Shown here: positions 1-7,835 of the stretch, piece after piece
Layout of the letters: each line of letters begins with the position of its first letter
Numbering within the stretch: the first letter of the stretch is position 1
NCBI GenBank assembly: GCA_024279255.1
Contig: JAJRRT010000058.1
Span: forward strand, 1 to 40,252
DNA from: Deltaproteobacteria bacterium
GTDB taxonomy: Bacteria > Desulfobacterota > Desulfuromonadia > Desulfuromonadales > Geopsychrobacteraceae
Direction of reading: 5' to 3'
DNA length: 40,252 nucleotides
Translations under genes and position numbers: made by a program
The notes under the pieces: model-generated
The model's input: only the letters and a program-made list of their open reading frames with translations
Databases searched by the model: none
Told to the model about the DNA's origin: nothing

Positions 1-1
1 A

Positions 2-1282
2 GTCCTTATCCCTATAGCGATGACCAAGGGGTCGAATCAATTCGGTTTTGGCGGCAGCTATAAATCAATAGACCATATCATGGGCAACACGGGGGAGGGC
101 TGGTTCATCATTTTACGTCATAATATGAATGAACTGATGAACATGGCCTCGACGACCCACCGTCAGTTTTTGACGATAGGCTTGGCCTTTTTGCTGTGCA
201 TGGCAATCGGAGCATTCATCCTCGGACACAAGATCTCGCAACCAATCGTAACCTTGGCTCAATGGGCCAGTGATATTAGTGAGGGAGGGTTCCGGCCCGC
301 TCCAAAGCATGGATCAAACGATGAACTCGGCATGTTAAGTTCCAGTATAAGCCATATGATCAGTCGGCTGGAGGATACCATGACTTCGCGTGATGACCTC
401 ACTTACGAAGTCGAGGTTCGTAAACAAGCAGAACTCAAAACCAGTGAGGCTCTGATAGAAACGCGTCGCCTGACAGAAGAGCTGAAAGGGGCACAAGCCC
501 AGATGCTGCATCGTGAAAAGATGGCATCTATTGGTCAACTTGCTGCTGGCGTGGCCCATGAAATCAATAATCCGATCGGCTTTGTCACGAGCAATCTCGC
601 CTCGCTTGATAAATATGCGTCTCGACTACAGAATTTCAATAAACGGTTGGATTCTCTCTGGAACGAAGTGGAGTTGGGGTCCGATTTCAATGAAAAGCTC
701 TCTGCTCTGCGCAAGGAATTTAAGATCAAACCTATTCTTGAAGATATGCCTGAATTGATTAGTGAATCCAGAGATGGTGTAGAACGGGTATCAGTCATTG
801 TTAAAAATCTGAAATCCTTCTCCAGAACTGAAGACCATGAAGTTAAACATGCCTGCATGAATGATTGCCTTGACAGCACTCTGAAGATGATCCTCTCTGA
901 GCTGAAGTACAAGGCTAACATTCTGACAGAGTACGGCGACATCCCGATGATTGAGTGCAATGCAGGGGAGCTAAACCAGGTTTTTATGAATCTTTTGGTT
1001 AACGCCGGCCATGCGATTGAAGAGAAGGGAGAGGTCGGCATCAAAACCTGGCTCGAGGATAACCATGTGTTTATCCGAATTTCTGATACCGGGAGGGGAA
1101 TTAAGAAGGAGAGTCTTACACGTATATTTGAACCCTTTTATACCACGAAAGATCCCGGCCAAGGGACTGGACTTGGTCTAAGCATCTCTTATGATATCGT
1201 GCAGAGACACAACGGGAACATATCCGTTGAGAGTACTCTTGATGAGGGGACGACTTTTACAATTGTGCTTCCTACGAGCTGA
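2..1282 (+). CDS. Membrane sensor histidine kinase, 5'-truncated by window edge
   Basis: This is the C-terminal part of a transmembrane sensor histidine kinase. The frame is open to the first bases of the window, so the true start and most of the sensor domain lie outside. Counting from the ATG at 20, a hydrophobic segment at about residues 48-68 is followed by a HAMP region (HKISQPIVTLAQW). A short coiled coil leads into the phospho-acceptor box AAGVAHEINNPIGF at about residues 173-186. The ATPase domain shows an N box (NQVFMNLLVNAGHAIEE), a G1 box (ISDTGRGI) and FEPFYTTKDPGQGTGLGLS. The HEINNP form of the H box is typical of hybrid and sporulation-like kinases rather than of EnvZ-type kinases. 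No response regulator follows it, so its partner is unknown. The extracytoplasmic remnant before the membrane helix could be the end of a Cache-type sensor, but too little is present to say. Confidence 0.9.
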   Translation, partial: VLIPIAMTKGSNQFGFGGSYKSIDHIMGNTGEGWFIILRHNMNELMNMASTTHRQFLTIGLAFLLCMAIGAFILGHKISQPIVTLAQWASDISEGGFRPAPKHGSNDELGMLSSSISHMISRLEDTMTSRDDLTYEVEVRKQAELKTSEALIETRRLTEELKGAQAQMLHREKMASIGQLAAGVAHEINNPIGFVTSNLASLDKYASRLQNFNKRLDSLWNEVELGSDFNEKLSALRKEFKIKPILEDMPELISESRDGVERVSVIVKNLKSFSRTEDHEVKHACMNDCLDSTLKMILSELKYKANILTEYGDIPMIECNAGELNQVFMNLLVNAGHAIEEKGEVGIKTWLEDNHVFIRISDTGRGIKKESLTRIFEPFYTTKDPGQGTGLGLSISYDIVQRHNGNISVESTLDEGTTFTIVLPTS

Positions 1283-1399
1283 GCGACAGACATCTCTCCT
1301 TCTTCTGCAATGGAAAGAGGAGAGAATCAGATCTGATCAAAAACTGCCCTGGATTTTATAAACGTAGGATCTCGTATTGTATGATTTCAAGAAGACCAA

Positions 1400-1432
1400 A
1401 CGGCCCAACCTGCTTCAAAAAGGTTGGGCCGT
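1400..1432 (+). terminator. Intrinsic terminator-like hairpin after the kinase gene
   Basis: A perfect 12-bp stem (1400-1411 with 1421-1432) closes a 9-nt loop about 120 nt after the kinase stop. The T tract behind it is weak and interrupted, so termination efficiency is uncertain. It is the only clear structure in the gene-poor stretch from 1283 to about 1670. Confidence 0.55.
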
Positions 1433-1670
1433 CTCACATTTGGTCCTTTTCAATTTTCAGATCATCGAGAAGACTGTCGGTCAATGCCAAAACCAACCAG
1501 TCGATTGAGCTTGAGTCATAACTGGCGGAAGTTTATATACAAGAACCAGTTCCATTCCCCGCAAGGCTGTGCTCAGTACTAGAGCATGGCGTCATACTCT
1601 GGACATTAACCCGGCGCGGCGCATAGCGAAAATAAACCTTGAACGATCAGACCGACAAATGCTCAAATGA

Positions 1671-1898
1671 CCGCTACGGTTGCCGATCATAAACGGTGCG
1701 TCGCTTACCACTCTCGGGGCAGATCGGCCCACTGTTGCGCCGCGGAACGCTGTCAATGAGCAAGGATGGTCAAAGGAGTCAGCTCTCGATAAACTTGTGA
1801 ATGAAGGCTATGGCAATCATTCAATCTATGGAGACATAAGAACATATATCACCAATGTAGCTATTGACTATATCAGGAAGCAAACAGCTGCTCTCTGA
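1671..1898 (+). other. Doubtful short ORF or gene remnant
   Basis: An open frame follows a TGA at 1668-1670 and ends at 1898. The best start is a TTG at 1680, giving about 72 residues. Its C-terminal half (GWSKESALDKLVNEGYGNHS, then IYGDIRTYITNVAIDYIRKQ) looks protein-like: a plausible amphipathic helix plus a conserved-looking tail. The N-terminal half does not look protein-like, and no Shine-Dalgarno sequence precedes the TTG. I do not recognise the family. It could be the C-terminal remnant of a decayed gene whose front was lost in 1440-1670, or it could be spurious. The amidohydrolase gene begins 40 nt downstream in the same direction. Confidence 0.3.
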
Positions 1899-1937
1899 CT
1901 AAAAAATAATGGGTTCGACAAATCCAGGGATTTTAAA

Positions 1938-2708
1938 ATGACGGAATTAAATAAGTACAGACTGTTTGACAGTCATTTCCACATTATCGACAAGGGGTTT
2001 CCGCTGGTTCCAAACCAGGGGTATCTGCCCGACAATTTCTCTGCAGGCGACTACCTGACCCGCACCAACAGCTATAACATTATCGGTGGGGCGATTGTCT
2101 CAGGTTCCTTCCAGGTCTTTGATCAGACCTACCTGCTTGCAGCTCTTAAGGAGCTCGGCCCCAGTTTTGTTGGTGTGACTCAGCTGCCGGTATCCGTTTC
2201 TGACCGCGAACTTATTAGCCTGAACGAAGCGGGAGTCAGGGCGGTTCGCTTCAATTTGAAACGGGGTGGTTCTGAAGAGATAGAACACCTTGAGCGATTC
2301 GCCAGGCGTGTTCACGAAACGGTTGGTTGGCACACCGAATTGTATGTGGATTCAAAAGACCTGCCTGCTCTGCATCAGACCCTTATCTCGCTCCCTGCAG
2401 TCAGCATTGACCACTTGGGCTTATCAAGTGCCGGCCTTCCCGCCCTTCTGGCGCTGGTTGAAAAGGGGGTACATGTTAAGGCTACCGGATTCGGCCGGGT
2501 CGATTTTGATATTAAGAAGGCCATCAAGGCAATAGTTGCCATTAATCCGGCCGCGCTGGTCTTCGGCACCGACCTCCCCTCGACAAGAGCCCCAAAGCCC
2601 TACTCTGATGATGACTATTTTATGATTATTGACGCGATCGGTGAAGAGTTGGCGAGAAGAGTATTTTTCGATAACGCGATCTGTCTGTATCGACCGAAAA
2701 AGGTGTAA
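1938..2708 (+). CDS. Amidohydrolase family 2 (COG3618-like) TIM-barrel hydrolase
   Basis: A 256-residue metal-dependent hydrolase of the amidohydrolase-2 superfamily, the group that contains 2-pyrone-4,6-dicarboxylate lactonase and related lactonases. The N-terminal metal motif is LFDSHFHI (HxH, residues 9-16). A mid-protein SIDHLGL lies at the position expected for the next metal or substrate histidine. The C-terminal FGTDLPSTRAPKPY carries the conserved Asp, and the arginine and proline after it are typical of the family. The length is slightly short for the family (about 270-300). No signal peptide is present, so it should be cytoplasmic. The substrate cannot be read from the sequence and the neighbours give no pathway clue. 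Confidence is high for the fold and low for the specific reaction. Confidence 0.85.
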   Translation: MTELNKYRLFDSHFHIIDKGFPLVPNQGYLPDNFSAGDYLTRTNSYNIIGGAIVSGSFQVFDQTYLLAALKELGPSFVGVTQLPVSVSDRELISLNEAGVRAVRFNLKRGGSEEIEHLERFARRVHETVGWHTELYVDSKDLPALHQTLISLPAVSIDHLGLSSAGLPALLALVEKGVHVKATGFGRVDFDIKKAIKAIVAINPAALVFGTDLPSTRAPKPYSDDDYFMIIDAIGEELARRVFFDNAICLYRPKKV

Positions 2709-2812
2709 AACAATAATGTTACTGCTTCGAGTACACTGGAAGTGGTATGAACAAGGAATTAAACAACAATGACAATAATTCCTGCAGCTAACCGTAAAAG
2801 ACAGGCAAAGCT

Positions 2813-3787
2813 ATGAGCCACCCTTTCGACATACTCAACCCCGACCTGATCATGGATGCGGTTGAAAGCCTTGGCTTTCAGTGCGACTGCCGGATTTTTC
2901 CGCTGAACAGCTACGAAAACCGGGTCTACCGGGTCGGCATTGAAGATCAGGAGCCCCTGATCGTTAAATTCTACCGTCCCGAACGCTGGAGCATCGAACA
3001 ACTTCAGGAAGAGCATGATTTTTGTCGGGAACTCGAAGAAGAGGAGTTACCGGTTCTCGCACCGCTGAAAGTGAATGGCCAAAGCCTGCATCGCTTCAAA
3101 GGATTTATCTTTACGGTTTTCACCCTTCAAGGGGGACATGCGCCAGAATTTTCGCAACCAGACACCCTCAAGGCCCTCGGCCGCCTGGTGTCTCGTCTAC
3201 ACAATGTCGGTCGCCGTCAGGCCTATCAACATCGCCCGACACTGGATGTCAGCTCTTTCGGTCAGAGTTCGGTCGATTTTATGCTGGGATCAGGCTTGAT
3301 TCCGGAGGTCTACCTGGAGTCGTACCAGAGTCTGACTCGCGACTTGCTACCAGTACTCGAGCAACGCTTTGCACTGATCTCTGCGTCACCCCTGCGCGTG
3401 CATGGTGATTGTCATGTCGGCAACTTTCTCTGTCGTGAAAACCTCTACTACCTGGTCGATTTCGACGATTCTCGCATGAGTTATGCGATTCAAGACCTCT
3501 GGATGTTCTTGTCAGGGGATGCAACCCAGCAACAACAGCAACTCAAACCGCTACTTGAGGGCTATCAGACCTTTGCCGACTTCAACCCACAAGAGCTGCA
3601 GTTGATCGAACCCCTGCGTACCCTGCGTATCCTTCATTACGCCGCCTGGCTTGCCCGCCGCCAGGATGACCCCGCATTTCTACGCTACTTCCCCTGGTTC
3701 GGCACCCCCCAGTATTGGGGCGAACATATTCTGGAACTGCGTGAGCAGTATGCTGCTCTCAACGAATATCCGCTGGTGATGCCCTGA
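2813..3787 (+). CDS. srkA: Stress response kinase A (SrkA/YihE family Ser/Thr protein kinase)
   Basis: A 324-residue member of the RdoA/SrkA branch of the aminoglycoside phosphotransferase/choline kinase fold; E. coli SrkA has 328 residues. SrkA phosphorylates proteins on Ser/Thr and dampens stress-induced cell death in enterobacteria. Visible elements are the N-terminal NSYENRVYRVG loop, the ATP-binding lysine in PLIVKFYRPERWS, the catalytic HGDCHVGNFL and the metal-binding VDFDDSRM. WFGTPQYWGEHI near the C-terminus is also characteristic of the family. The ATG at 2813 has only a weak purine stretch before it but matches the usual N-terminus. It converges on the msrB operon. In E. coli srkA sits with dsbA, so the neighbourhood of envelope redox repair here is thematically similar. 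Confidence 0.93.
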   Translation: MSHPFDILNPDLIMDAVESLGFQCDCRIFPLNSYENRVYRVGIEDQEPLIVKFYRPERWSIEQLQEEHDFCRELEEEELPVLAPLKVNGQSLHRFKGFIFTVFTLQGGHAPEFSQPDTLKALGRLVSRLHNVGRRQAYQHRPTLDVSSFGQSSVDFMLGSGLIPEVYLESYQSLTRDLLPVLEQRFALISASPLRVHGDCHVGNFLCRENLYYLVDFDDSRMSYAIQDLWMFLSGDATQQQQQLKPLLEGYQTFADFNPQELQLIEPLRTLRILHYAAWLARRQDDPAFLRYFPWFGTPQYWGEHILELREQYAALNEYPLVMP

Positions 3788-3807
3788 CTTGATTGAATCA
3801 AAACAAG

Positions 3808-3836
3808 AAAAAACTAGCAGCCTGTCGGCCCAGGCT
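3808..3836 (-). terminator. Terminator of the msrB operon
   Basis: A 6-bp stem (3819-3824 with 3831-3836) lies just past the msrB stop. On the minus strand it is followed within a few bases by six T residues (plus-strand A run 3808-3813). It sits between the convergent srkA and msrB genes and probably serves mainly msrB. Confidence 0.5.
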
Positions 3837-3838
3837 CT

Positions 3839-4381
3839 TTAAGCTTTAACAAAAGTCAGCGCAGCCGAATTGATACAGTGGCGCTTGCCGGTCGGCTTGG
3901 GGCCATCTCCAAACACATGCCCCAGATGTGATTGACAGCGGCTACAGGCCAGTTCATTACGGACCATGAAAAAGCTGCGATCTTTGCGGATGATGATATT
4001 TTCGGGAGCGACTGCTTCATAGTAGCTTGGCCATCCCGACTGTGAATCGTACTTGGTCTCTGACAGGTAGAGATCAAGCTCGCAAGCCGCGCAGCGATAG
4101 ACACCATGCTCCTTATGATCATGGTAGATGCCGGTATATGCACGCTCTGTGCCCTGTTCACGCAACACATGATACTGAGCCGGAGTCAGCTGTTTGCGCC
4201 ATTCTTCATCACTCTTAACGACGATGTCGCTCAGAACGTAGGTCCCTTTTTCAACCGAATAGACCCTGACCTGCTTCATTGTCGCCATGTCGGTCACCAG
4301 CGCTTTAGCCTGACGACCGGAACCGATCCAAACCAGGCCCAAGGCGACTGGCAGCAAATTTATAAATTGTCGTCTCTCCAT
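3839..4381 (-). CDS. msrB: Peptide-methionine (R)-S-oxide reductase MsrB, exported form
   Basis: MsrB reduces the R-epimer of methionine sulfoxide in proteins. The 180-residue product has a complete MsrB domain at about residues 50-180. It contains two zinc CxxC pairs (CAAC and CSRC), the substrate-site SGWPSYYEA and the catalytic RHCINSAAL with cysteine rather than selenocysteine. The first 27 residues form an export signal with a twin-arginine-like start (MERRQFINLLP), a hydrophobic stretch and an AKA cleavage site. This suggests a periplasmic enzyme that may be exported folded by Tat. The SD AAGGAG lies within and just after the stop codon of the upstream read-through gene, and only 12 nt separate the two genes, so they are almost certainly co-transcribed. 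No MsrA domain is fused. Confidence 0.95.
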   Translation of the reverse strand: MERRQFINLLPVALGLVWIGSGRQAKALVTDMATMKQVRVYSVEKGTYVLSDIVVKSDEEWRKQLTPAQYHVLREQGTERAYTGIYHDHKEHGVYRCAACELDLYLSETKYDSQSGWPSYYEAVAPENIIIRKDRSFFMVRNELACSRCQSHLGHVFGDGPKPTGKRHCINSAALTFVKA

Positions 4382-4393
4382 CAGAGTGCTCCT

Positions 4394-4690
4394 TTATTCT
4401 GCAACTGACGATTTCAATGTCTTGCGATAGGTGCCAGCCTGCTTCAACCAGGTTTTGATCTGCTCAACGCTGACCTGGTGCGGATCAAAAACAACTCGAT
4501 TCACTTCCATGAAGTTCTGCCAGCCTTTTTCAACCTCAGAGATCCCTGGCCGCCCATCCAGAGCAGCTTTGCCGACGTCATATCAGTGAACGGCAAAGGT
4601 GACCTGCGCTTTTTCAGTTTCAAGCGCCACAGAGAAACCGGCCGAAAAGATCGTCACGATCAGGATTAGAAAATATATCGGGTATTTCAT
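4394..4690 (-). CDS. Putative secreted HMA/MerP-like selenoprotein (in-frame TGA read as Sec)
   Basis: Read on the minus strand from ATG 4690, this frame starts after an excellent SD (AGGAGG, 5 nt spacing). It encodes a signal peptide (MKYPIYFLILIVTIFSAGFS) and meets TGA at 4585-4583 (codon 36). It then continues for 62 more sense codons to TAA at 4396-4394. With the TGA translated, the mature protein reads VTFAVH-U-YDVGKAALDGRPG, followed by VEKGWQNFMEVNRVVFDP and IKTWLKQAGTY. This is the beta-alpha-beta-beta-alpha-beta pattern of a heavy-metal-associated domain. The TGA sits where the second cysteine of the CxxC metal motif falls; the first cysteine is absent. A hairpin starting about 20 nt downstream could be a SECIS. 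msrB follows at once. The alternative is a gene freshly inactivated by a nonsense mutation. No selA, selB or selC is in the window to confirm decoding. Confidence 0.72.
4544..4563 (-). promoter_or_regulatory. SECIS-like stem-loop downstream of the in-frame TGA
   Basis: On the mRNA strand a 6-bp stem (4563-4558 with 4549-4544, one G-U pair) closes an 8-nt loop AUGGGCGG. The loop begins 25 nt after the UGA at 4585-4583. Bacterial SECIS elements are stem-loops placed directly after the UGA, usually with guanines early in the apical loop, and this candidate fits that spacing and feature. The stem is short, so confidence is moderate. Confidence 0.45.
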
Positions 4691-4825
4691 CTGAACCTCC
4701 TCTCTCTACAATGCTGAGTCTAGCAAGCATAAATCAAGGGGGCGTAAAGGCTTTATAAAGATTGGATCAAGATTTAAGGGGTGCTGTAACTGTTTTTCAG
4801 GACCTAAAATGTTTTCAGGCTGAAA

Positions 4826-5896
4826 TTAGAAATTAGACGGAAATCGCAACCAGATCCGGGTAATGCCTGCTGCGCTTTCGGCTCCGACCTGCCCGCCGTG
4901 TGCCTCGACCAGCTGCTTGACAATCGACAGCCCGATACCAGCACCACCATGCGTGCGCGAACGGGAGCGGTCGGCGCGAAAGAATCGTTCAAAAATAAAG
5001 GGGAGGTCGGCCGCTGAGATCCCCTCACCGCTGTTTTCGACTGAAATCTCAATCTCTTCACCATCTTCTGTCGCCGCGATAACCACCTCACCCCCGATCG
5101 GGGTGTAGCGCCAGGCGTTTTCGAGCAGATTGCGCAGGGCTTGCAACAGTTTGTCGAGATCGGCGTTAATCATCAGTGCGGGAGGCTCGATCAAAATCCG
5201 CAGATCTATCCCCTTGCTGGCAAAACGTCGTTCAAACAGGGCTCTCAGCTGCCCACTCAGGGTTGTGCATGACAACTCCTGGCGGCGTAAAAAGGCCTGG
5301 GCCGAATCCGCCTTGGTCAGCTGTTGCAGGTCATCGACCAGATGAACCAACCGCAGAATTTCGTTTTCGAGCATGCGGAAAGTCTCAACCGAAGGCGTGA
5401 CCACCTCGTCACTCAACCCTTCAAGATAACCGCGCAGGTTGGTCAAGGGTGTACGCAGCTCATGCGCCAGGTCAGAAACCATACTCTTGCGCAGCTGTTC
5501 GAGCCGCGCCAGACTATCGGCCATACTGTTAAAGGCCAGCCCCAGCTCCCCGACCTCGTCTTGCGAAACCACCTCAACCCGATTGTTGAAATTGCCTGCC
5601 GCCAATTCTCGCGAGATCCGGGTCATTTGCGACAGTGGCCGCAAAACTCTTTTGGTCATCAGGTAGCTCAGCAACAGCGCCAACACCATTGCTGCAAGAG
5701 CTGCCCAGACCAGATAGCGGTGGACTGATTCGATGAACATTTGATGGCTTTCGGTGGGGTTAATCGCGTAATTTTCCATCAGGCGCATAAAATAGGTCGC
5801 AGCCAACTTGTCGATCGCCAGCCAGATCACCAGGATCGTCACCCCGATAATCGGTACGATGTTAAGCAGCAGTTTCCACAACAGGTGTTTTTTCAT
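4826..5896 (-). CDS. HAMP-containing sensor histidine kinase (BaeS/CpxA-like)
   Basis: A 356-residue inner-membrane kinase with two transmembrane helices (about residues 8-29 and 60-82) around a very short periplasmic loop of about 30 residues. A HAMP domain (TKRVLRPLSQMTRISREL) and the H box SDLAHELRTPLTNLRGYLEG at about residues 142-161 follow. The HATPase domain has LRNLLENAWRYTP, SVENSGEGIS and the G2 box THGGAGIGLSIVKQLVEAHG. The small loop suggests it senses the membrane or envelope state rather than a bulky ligand. The gene starts 2 nt after the stop of the response regulator gene. The next gene downstream, the read-through/msrB operon, starts 135 nt away, so that operon may be a target of the pair. 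Confidence 0.93.
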   Translation of the reverse strand: MKKHLLWKLLLNIVPIIGVTILVIWLAIDKLAATYFMRLMENYAINPTESHQMFIESVHRYLVWAALAAMVLALLLSYLMTKRVLRPLSQMTRISRELAAGNFNNRVEVVSQDEVGELGLAFNSMADSLARLEQLRKSMVSDLAHELRTPLTNLRGYLEGLSDEVVTPSVETFRMLENEILRLVHLVDDLQQLTKADSAQAFLRRQELSCTTLSGQLRALFERRFASKGIDLRILIEPPALMINADLDKLLQALRNLLENAWRYTPIGGEVVIAATEDGEEIEISVENSGEGISAADLPFIFERFFRADRSRSRTHGGAGIGLSIVKQLVEAHGGQVGAESAAGITRIWLRFPSNF

Positions 5897-5898
5897 CG

Positions 5899-6612
5899 TT
5901 ATTCTTTCCCGTCCACATCCAGTTCGGCGAAACGATAGCCATAACCACGCACTGTCTCAATGTAGAGCGGTCGGCCGGGATCGGACTCAATCTTCTGGCG
6001 CAACTTGTTGATATGGACATCGATCACCCGCTCAACCACCGCCTCTTCATGATCATAGAAATGGCTCAGCAGCTGGCTGCGACTGTAGACTCGTCCGGGT
6101 GATTTCATCAGGGTTTGCAGCAGTTTATACTCGGAGCTCGTCAGGTTGATCATTTCACCCTGCAGGAAAACCTTATGTTTCTGCGGGTCAAGGATCAATT
6201 CCCCATGCTGAAGAATCGGGCTGTCGCTCAGAGGCACCGACCGCACCCGCCGCAAAATTGCCTTGACTCGTTCGACCAGTTCACGCGGGCTGAACGGCTT
6301 GACAACGTAATCATCTGCACCCAGAGAAAACCCGAGAACCCGGTCGATCTCCTCCTCGCGCGCGGTCAGCATCAGAATCGGCACATCCGATTCACTCCGC
6401 AAACGGCGACAGATCTCAAGGCCATCGATCTGCGGCAGCATCAGATCAAGAATCACCAGACCAGGGCGCTTTTCAAGGGCCGCCTGCAAACCGCGCGCAC
6501 CATCAGTTTCGATCAGGACTCTAAAGCCCTCACGCTGCAGGTAGGTCGCAACAAGATTGGCGGTATTCGGATCATCTTCAACAATCAACACTGTTAATTT
6601 ATCAATCGACAT
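5899..6612 (-). CDS. OmpR/PhoB-family response regulator
   Basis: A 237-residue DNA-binding response regulator. The receiver domain (residues 7-120) has the acidic pair VEDD, the phospho-acceptor aspartate in LVILDLMLPQIDG, the switch Thr in MLTAREEE and the lysine in VVKPFSPREL. The C-terminal winged helix has LTSSEYKLLQTLMKSPGRVY, VIDVHINKLRQKIE and the terminal IETVRGYGYRF. The start ATG has SD GGGAG about 5 nt upstream. It pairs with the kinase gene that begins 2 nt after its stop. The arrangement resembles BaeSR and CpxRA-type envelope stress systems, but the specific ortholog cannot be assigned from sequence alone. Confidence 0.95.
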   Translation of the reverse strand: MSIDKLTVLIVEDDPNTANLVATYLQREGFRVLIETDGARGLQAALEKRPGLVILDLMLPQIDGLEICRRLRSESDVPILMLTAREEEIDRVLGFSLGADDYVVKPFSPRELVERVKAILRRVRSVPLSDSPILQHGELILDPQKHKVFLQGEMINLTSSEYKLLQTLMKSPGRVYSRSQLLSHFYDHEEAVVERVIDVHINKLRQKIESDPGRPLYIETVRGYGYRFAELDVDGKE

Positions 6613-6779
6613 CTGGTCTCCCGTGGCTAAAGGGTGCGGTCTTTAATCTTAGCAGGCCGCTGGCTCTCGTGTCAGTTACCCATGATCTCAGCTCATCTCT
6701 CCCAAGCGATCATCAATTCTGCTAGAATGTAAGCGTTGCCTTGTACACCGAATCAGTTATTCCATCAGGAGGTATCCTC

Positions 6780-7835
6780 ATGACCGATCTATCCACAACA
6801 TATATGGGCCTGACACTGCGTAATCCACTGGTCGTTGCCAGCAGCAGTCTGACCGGAAATCTGGATGGGGTCAAACAGGCCGCAGAAGCAGGAGCTGGTG
6901 CAATTGTTCTAAAGTCACTCTTTGAAGAACAGATCGCCGCAGAAACTGCCAGCCTGGGTAAGCACGCTGATTATGCCGGACATACTGAGGCCGCCGAGTA
7001 TCTGCAAGGGTACGGTATGGCATTGGGTCCGCAAGAGTATTTAGCCTTGGTTAAAGATTCGGTAAATGCCGTTGATATGCCGATCATCGCCAGCATAAAC
7101 TGCTTTTCCCACAACAATTGGGTTGATTACGCCAAAAAAATTGAGGCGGCCGGTGCTGCGGCCCTCGAACTGAATATCGGTCTGCTGCCGACGCGTTGTG
7201 GCCAGCAGGGACGGGCTATAGAGGAGCGCTATTACCAGATTTTATATGAAGTAAAGTCTCAAGTTCAGATACCGATCGCTCTGAAAATTGGGCCTTATTT
7301 CTCTTCATTTGGTGAAATTGCCGATCATCTCGGCCATGATCGCGCCGAGGCGCCGCCGTTCACCGTCGGCTGGTGCGGGCCTGGTGAGACTACGGGTAAA
7401 ATCGTCTGGCGAAAAGCGGACGCCCTGGTCCTCTTCAACCGCTATTACCAACTCGATATCGACATCGATAACCTTGAACTGGTCGGTGGAAACCCTTTAA
7501 CCGGTCCTAGTGACATCAACAATTCTCTGCGCTGGATCGCCCTGCTCTACCATCGCGTCGCCTCTGATCTTGCCGCATCTACCGGCATCCATGAAGGCCG
7601 CGATGCTGTCAAGCAACTTCTTGCCGGGGCAACCGTCGTCCAGGTCTGCTCAACGCTGATGATCAATGGTTTCGATCAGATCGGCCGAATCCTCAAAGAG
7701 CTTGAAGACTGGATGCAAACCCACGATTTCACCAGTATCGAACAATTTCGTGGCCGTCTCAGTCAGGCGCAAAGTGAACACCCTGAAAACTATGAGCGCC
7801 TGCAGTACATCAAGCTTTTCGTCGGACTTGAATAG
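6780..7835 (+). CDS. Dihydroorotate dehydrogenase-like flavoprotein
   Basis: A 351-residue TIM-barrel oxidoreductase of the dihydroorotate dehydrogenase superfamily. The ATG at 6780 is chosen because AGGAGG lies 7 nt upstream; the frame is open further upstream without an SD. The N-terminus (YMGLTLRNPLVVASSSLTGN) is the DHOD-type start, and IVLKSLFEEQI carries the FMN-phosphate lysine. ASINCFSHNNWVDYAKKIE, ALELNIGLLP and the C-terminal STGIHEGRDAVKQLLAGATV match the barrel's flavin-binding strands. Members annotated dihydroorotate dehydrogenase-like often coexist with a bona fide pyrD, and no other pyr gene is nearby, so a role in pyrimidine synthesis is not assured. The insert at about residues 195-235 (APPFTVGWCGPGETTGK) is unlike classic PyrD. 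Confidence 0.85.
   Translation: MTDLSTTYMGLTLRNPLVVASSSLTGNLDGVKQAAEAGAGAIVLKSLFEEQIAAETASLGKHADYAGHTEAAEYLQGYGMALGPQEYLALVKDSVNAVDMPIIASINCFSHNNWVDYAKKIEAAGAAALELNIGLLPTRCGQQGRAIEERYYQILYEVKSQVQIPIALKIGPYFSSFGEIADHLGHDRAEAPPFTVGWCGPGETTGKIVWRKADALVLFNRYYQLDIDIDNLELVGGNPLTGPSDINNSLRWIALLYHRVASDLAASTGIHEGRDAVKQLLAGATVVQVCSTLMINGFDQIGRILKELEDWMQTHDFTSIEQFRGRLSQAQSEHPENYERLQYIKLFVGLE

Noticed and set aside
1659-1898. A second selenoprotein candidate: ATG 1659 followed by TGA 1668 and an open frame to 1898
   Set aside because: No SD precedes 1659, the TGA comes after only three codons, the upstream frame looks non-coding, and the TGA is not at a recognisable cysteine position.
4478-4669. Plus-strand ORF opposite the read-through gene
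   Set aside because: It is antisense to a frame with SD, signal peptide and domain pattern, and it lacks an SD and any protein-like features of its own.
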